NCBI GenBank assembly: GCA_964020155.1
Contig: OZ026546.1
Location: forward strand, 6,212,379 to 6,276,378
Origin: Chondrilla cf. caribensis
Taxonomy: Eukaryota > Porifera > Demospongiae > Chondrillida > Chondrillidae
Direction: 5' to 3'
Length of the DNA: 64,000 nt
The notes under the pieces are model-generated. The model was not told the DNA's origin, ran no database searches, and was given only the letters and a program-made list of their open reading frames with translations. How positions within the stretch are numbered: position 1 is the stretch's first letter; the number at the start of each line of letters is the position of its first letter. The position numbers were made by a program, and so were the translations under genes. Below are positions 63,976 through 64,000 of the stretch, piece after piece.

Positions 63976-64000
63976 TGACAAACGGGATAACATTGCCAAA

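Overview
The window is intron-rich animal DNA. Five genes have clear animal orthologues: a cap 2'-O-methyltransferase, selenoprotein S, an IkB/Bcl-3-like ankyrin protein, DLEC1 and sterol C5-desaturase. Exons are short, introns are mostly 50-700 bases with GT..AG ends, genes lie close together, and (CA/TG)n arrays and TACGTA-type palindromic sequence are everywhere. With the early-branching look of the proteins this suggests a non-bilaterian animal, most likely a sponge; that placement is inference. All gene models below were built by hand: exon ends were chosen so that splice sites and reading phase agree and the protein matches remembered family motifs. No alignment was run.

Layout. 1-281: last exon of one CMTR1 copy. 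913-8845 (+): a second, complete CMTR1 copy of 22 exons with a Ser where the family has its second catalytic Lys. 9565-14682 (-) and 16170-21117 (-): two tandem paralogous receptors (signal peptide, three Ig-like domains, one FN3 domain, one membrane helix, and a tail with NPxY motifs separated by poly-Q). 22716-26978 (+): SELENOS with an in-frame UGA (Sec) codon and a SECIS element at 27098-27142. 27927-35311 (+): IkB/Bcl-3-like ankyrin protein. 36366-39864 (-): a 120-residue dithiol glutaredoxin with a possible myristoylation start. 40492-58287 (-): DLEC1, 35 exons, 1782 residues. 58991-59803 (-): intronless SC5D. 60699-63618 (-): a Pro-rich acidic protein of unknown function that probably continues past the right edge.

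The rest is mainly introns filled with microsatellites, minisatellites, pogo/Tigger-type short inverted-repeat elements, and a dispersed repeat present three times, one copy nested inside another element. The genes have no shared pathway. The most unusual locus is the tandem receptor pair: membrane-proximal domains are near-identical between the copies, the membrane-distal Ig domain has diverged, and the tail is built of repeated NPxY/poly-Q modules. Also notable are the CMTR1 copy with a lost catalytic Lys, a UGA-decoding selenoprotein gene, and a strong tendency for (UG)n tracts to start at 5' splice sites.
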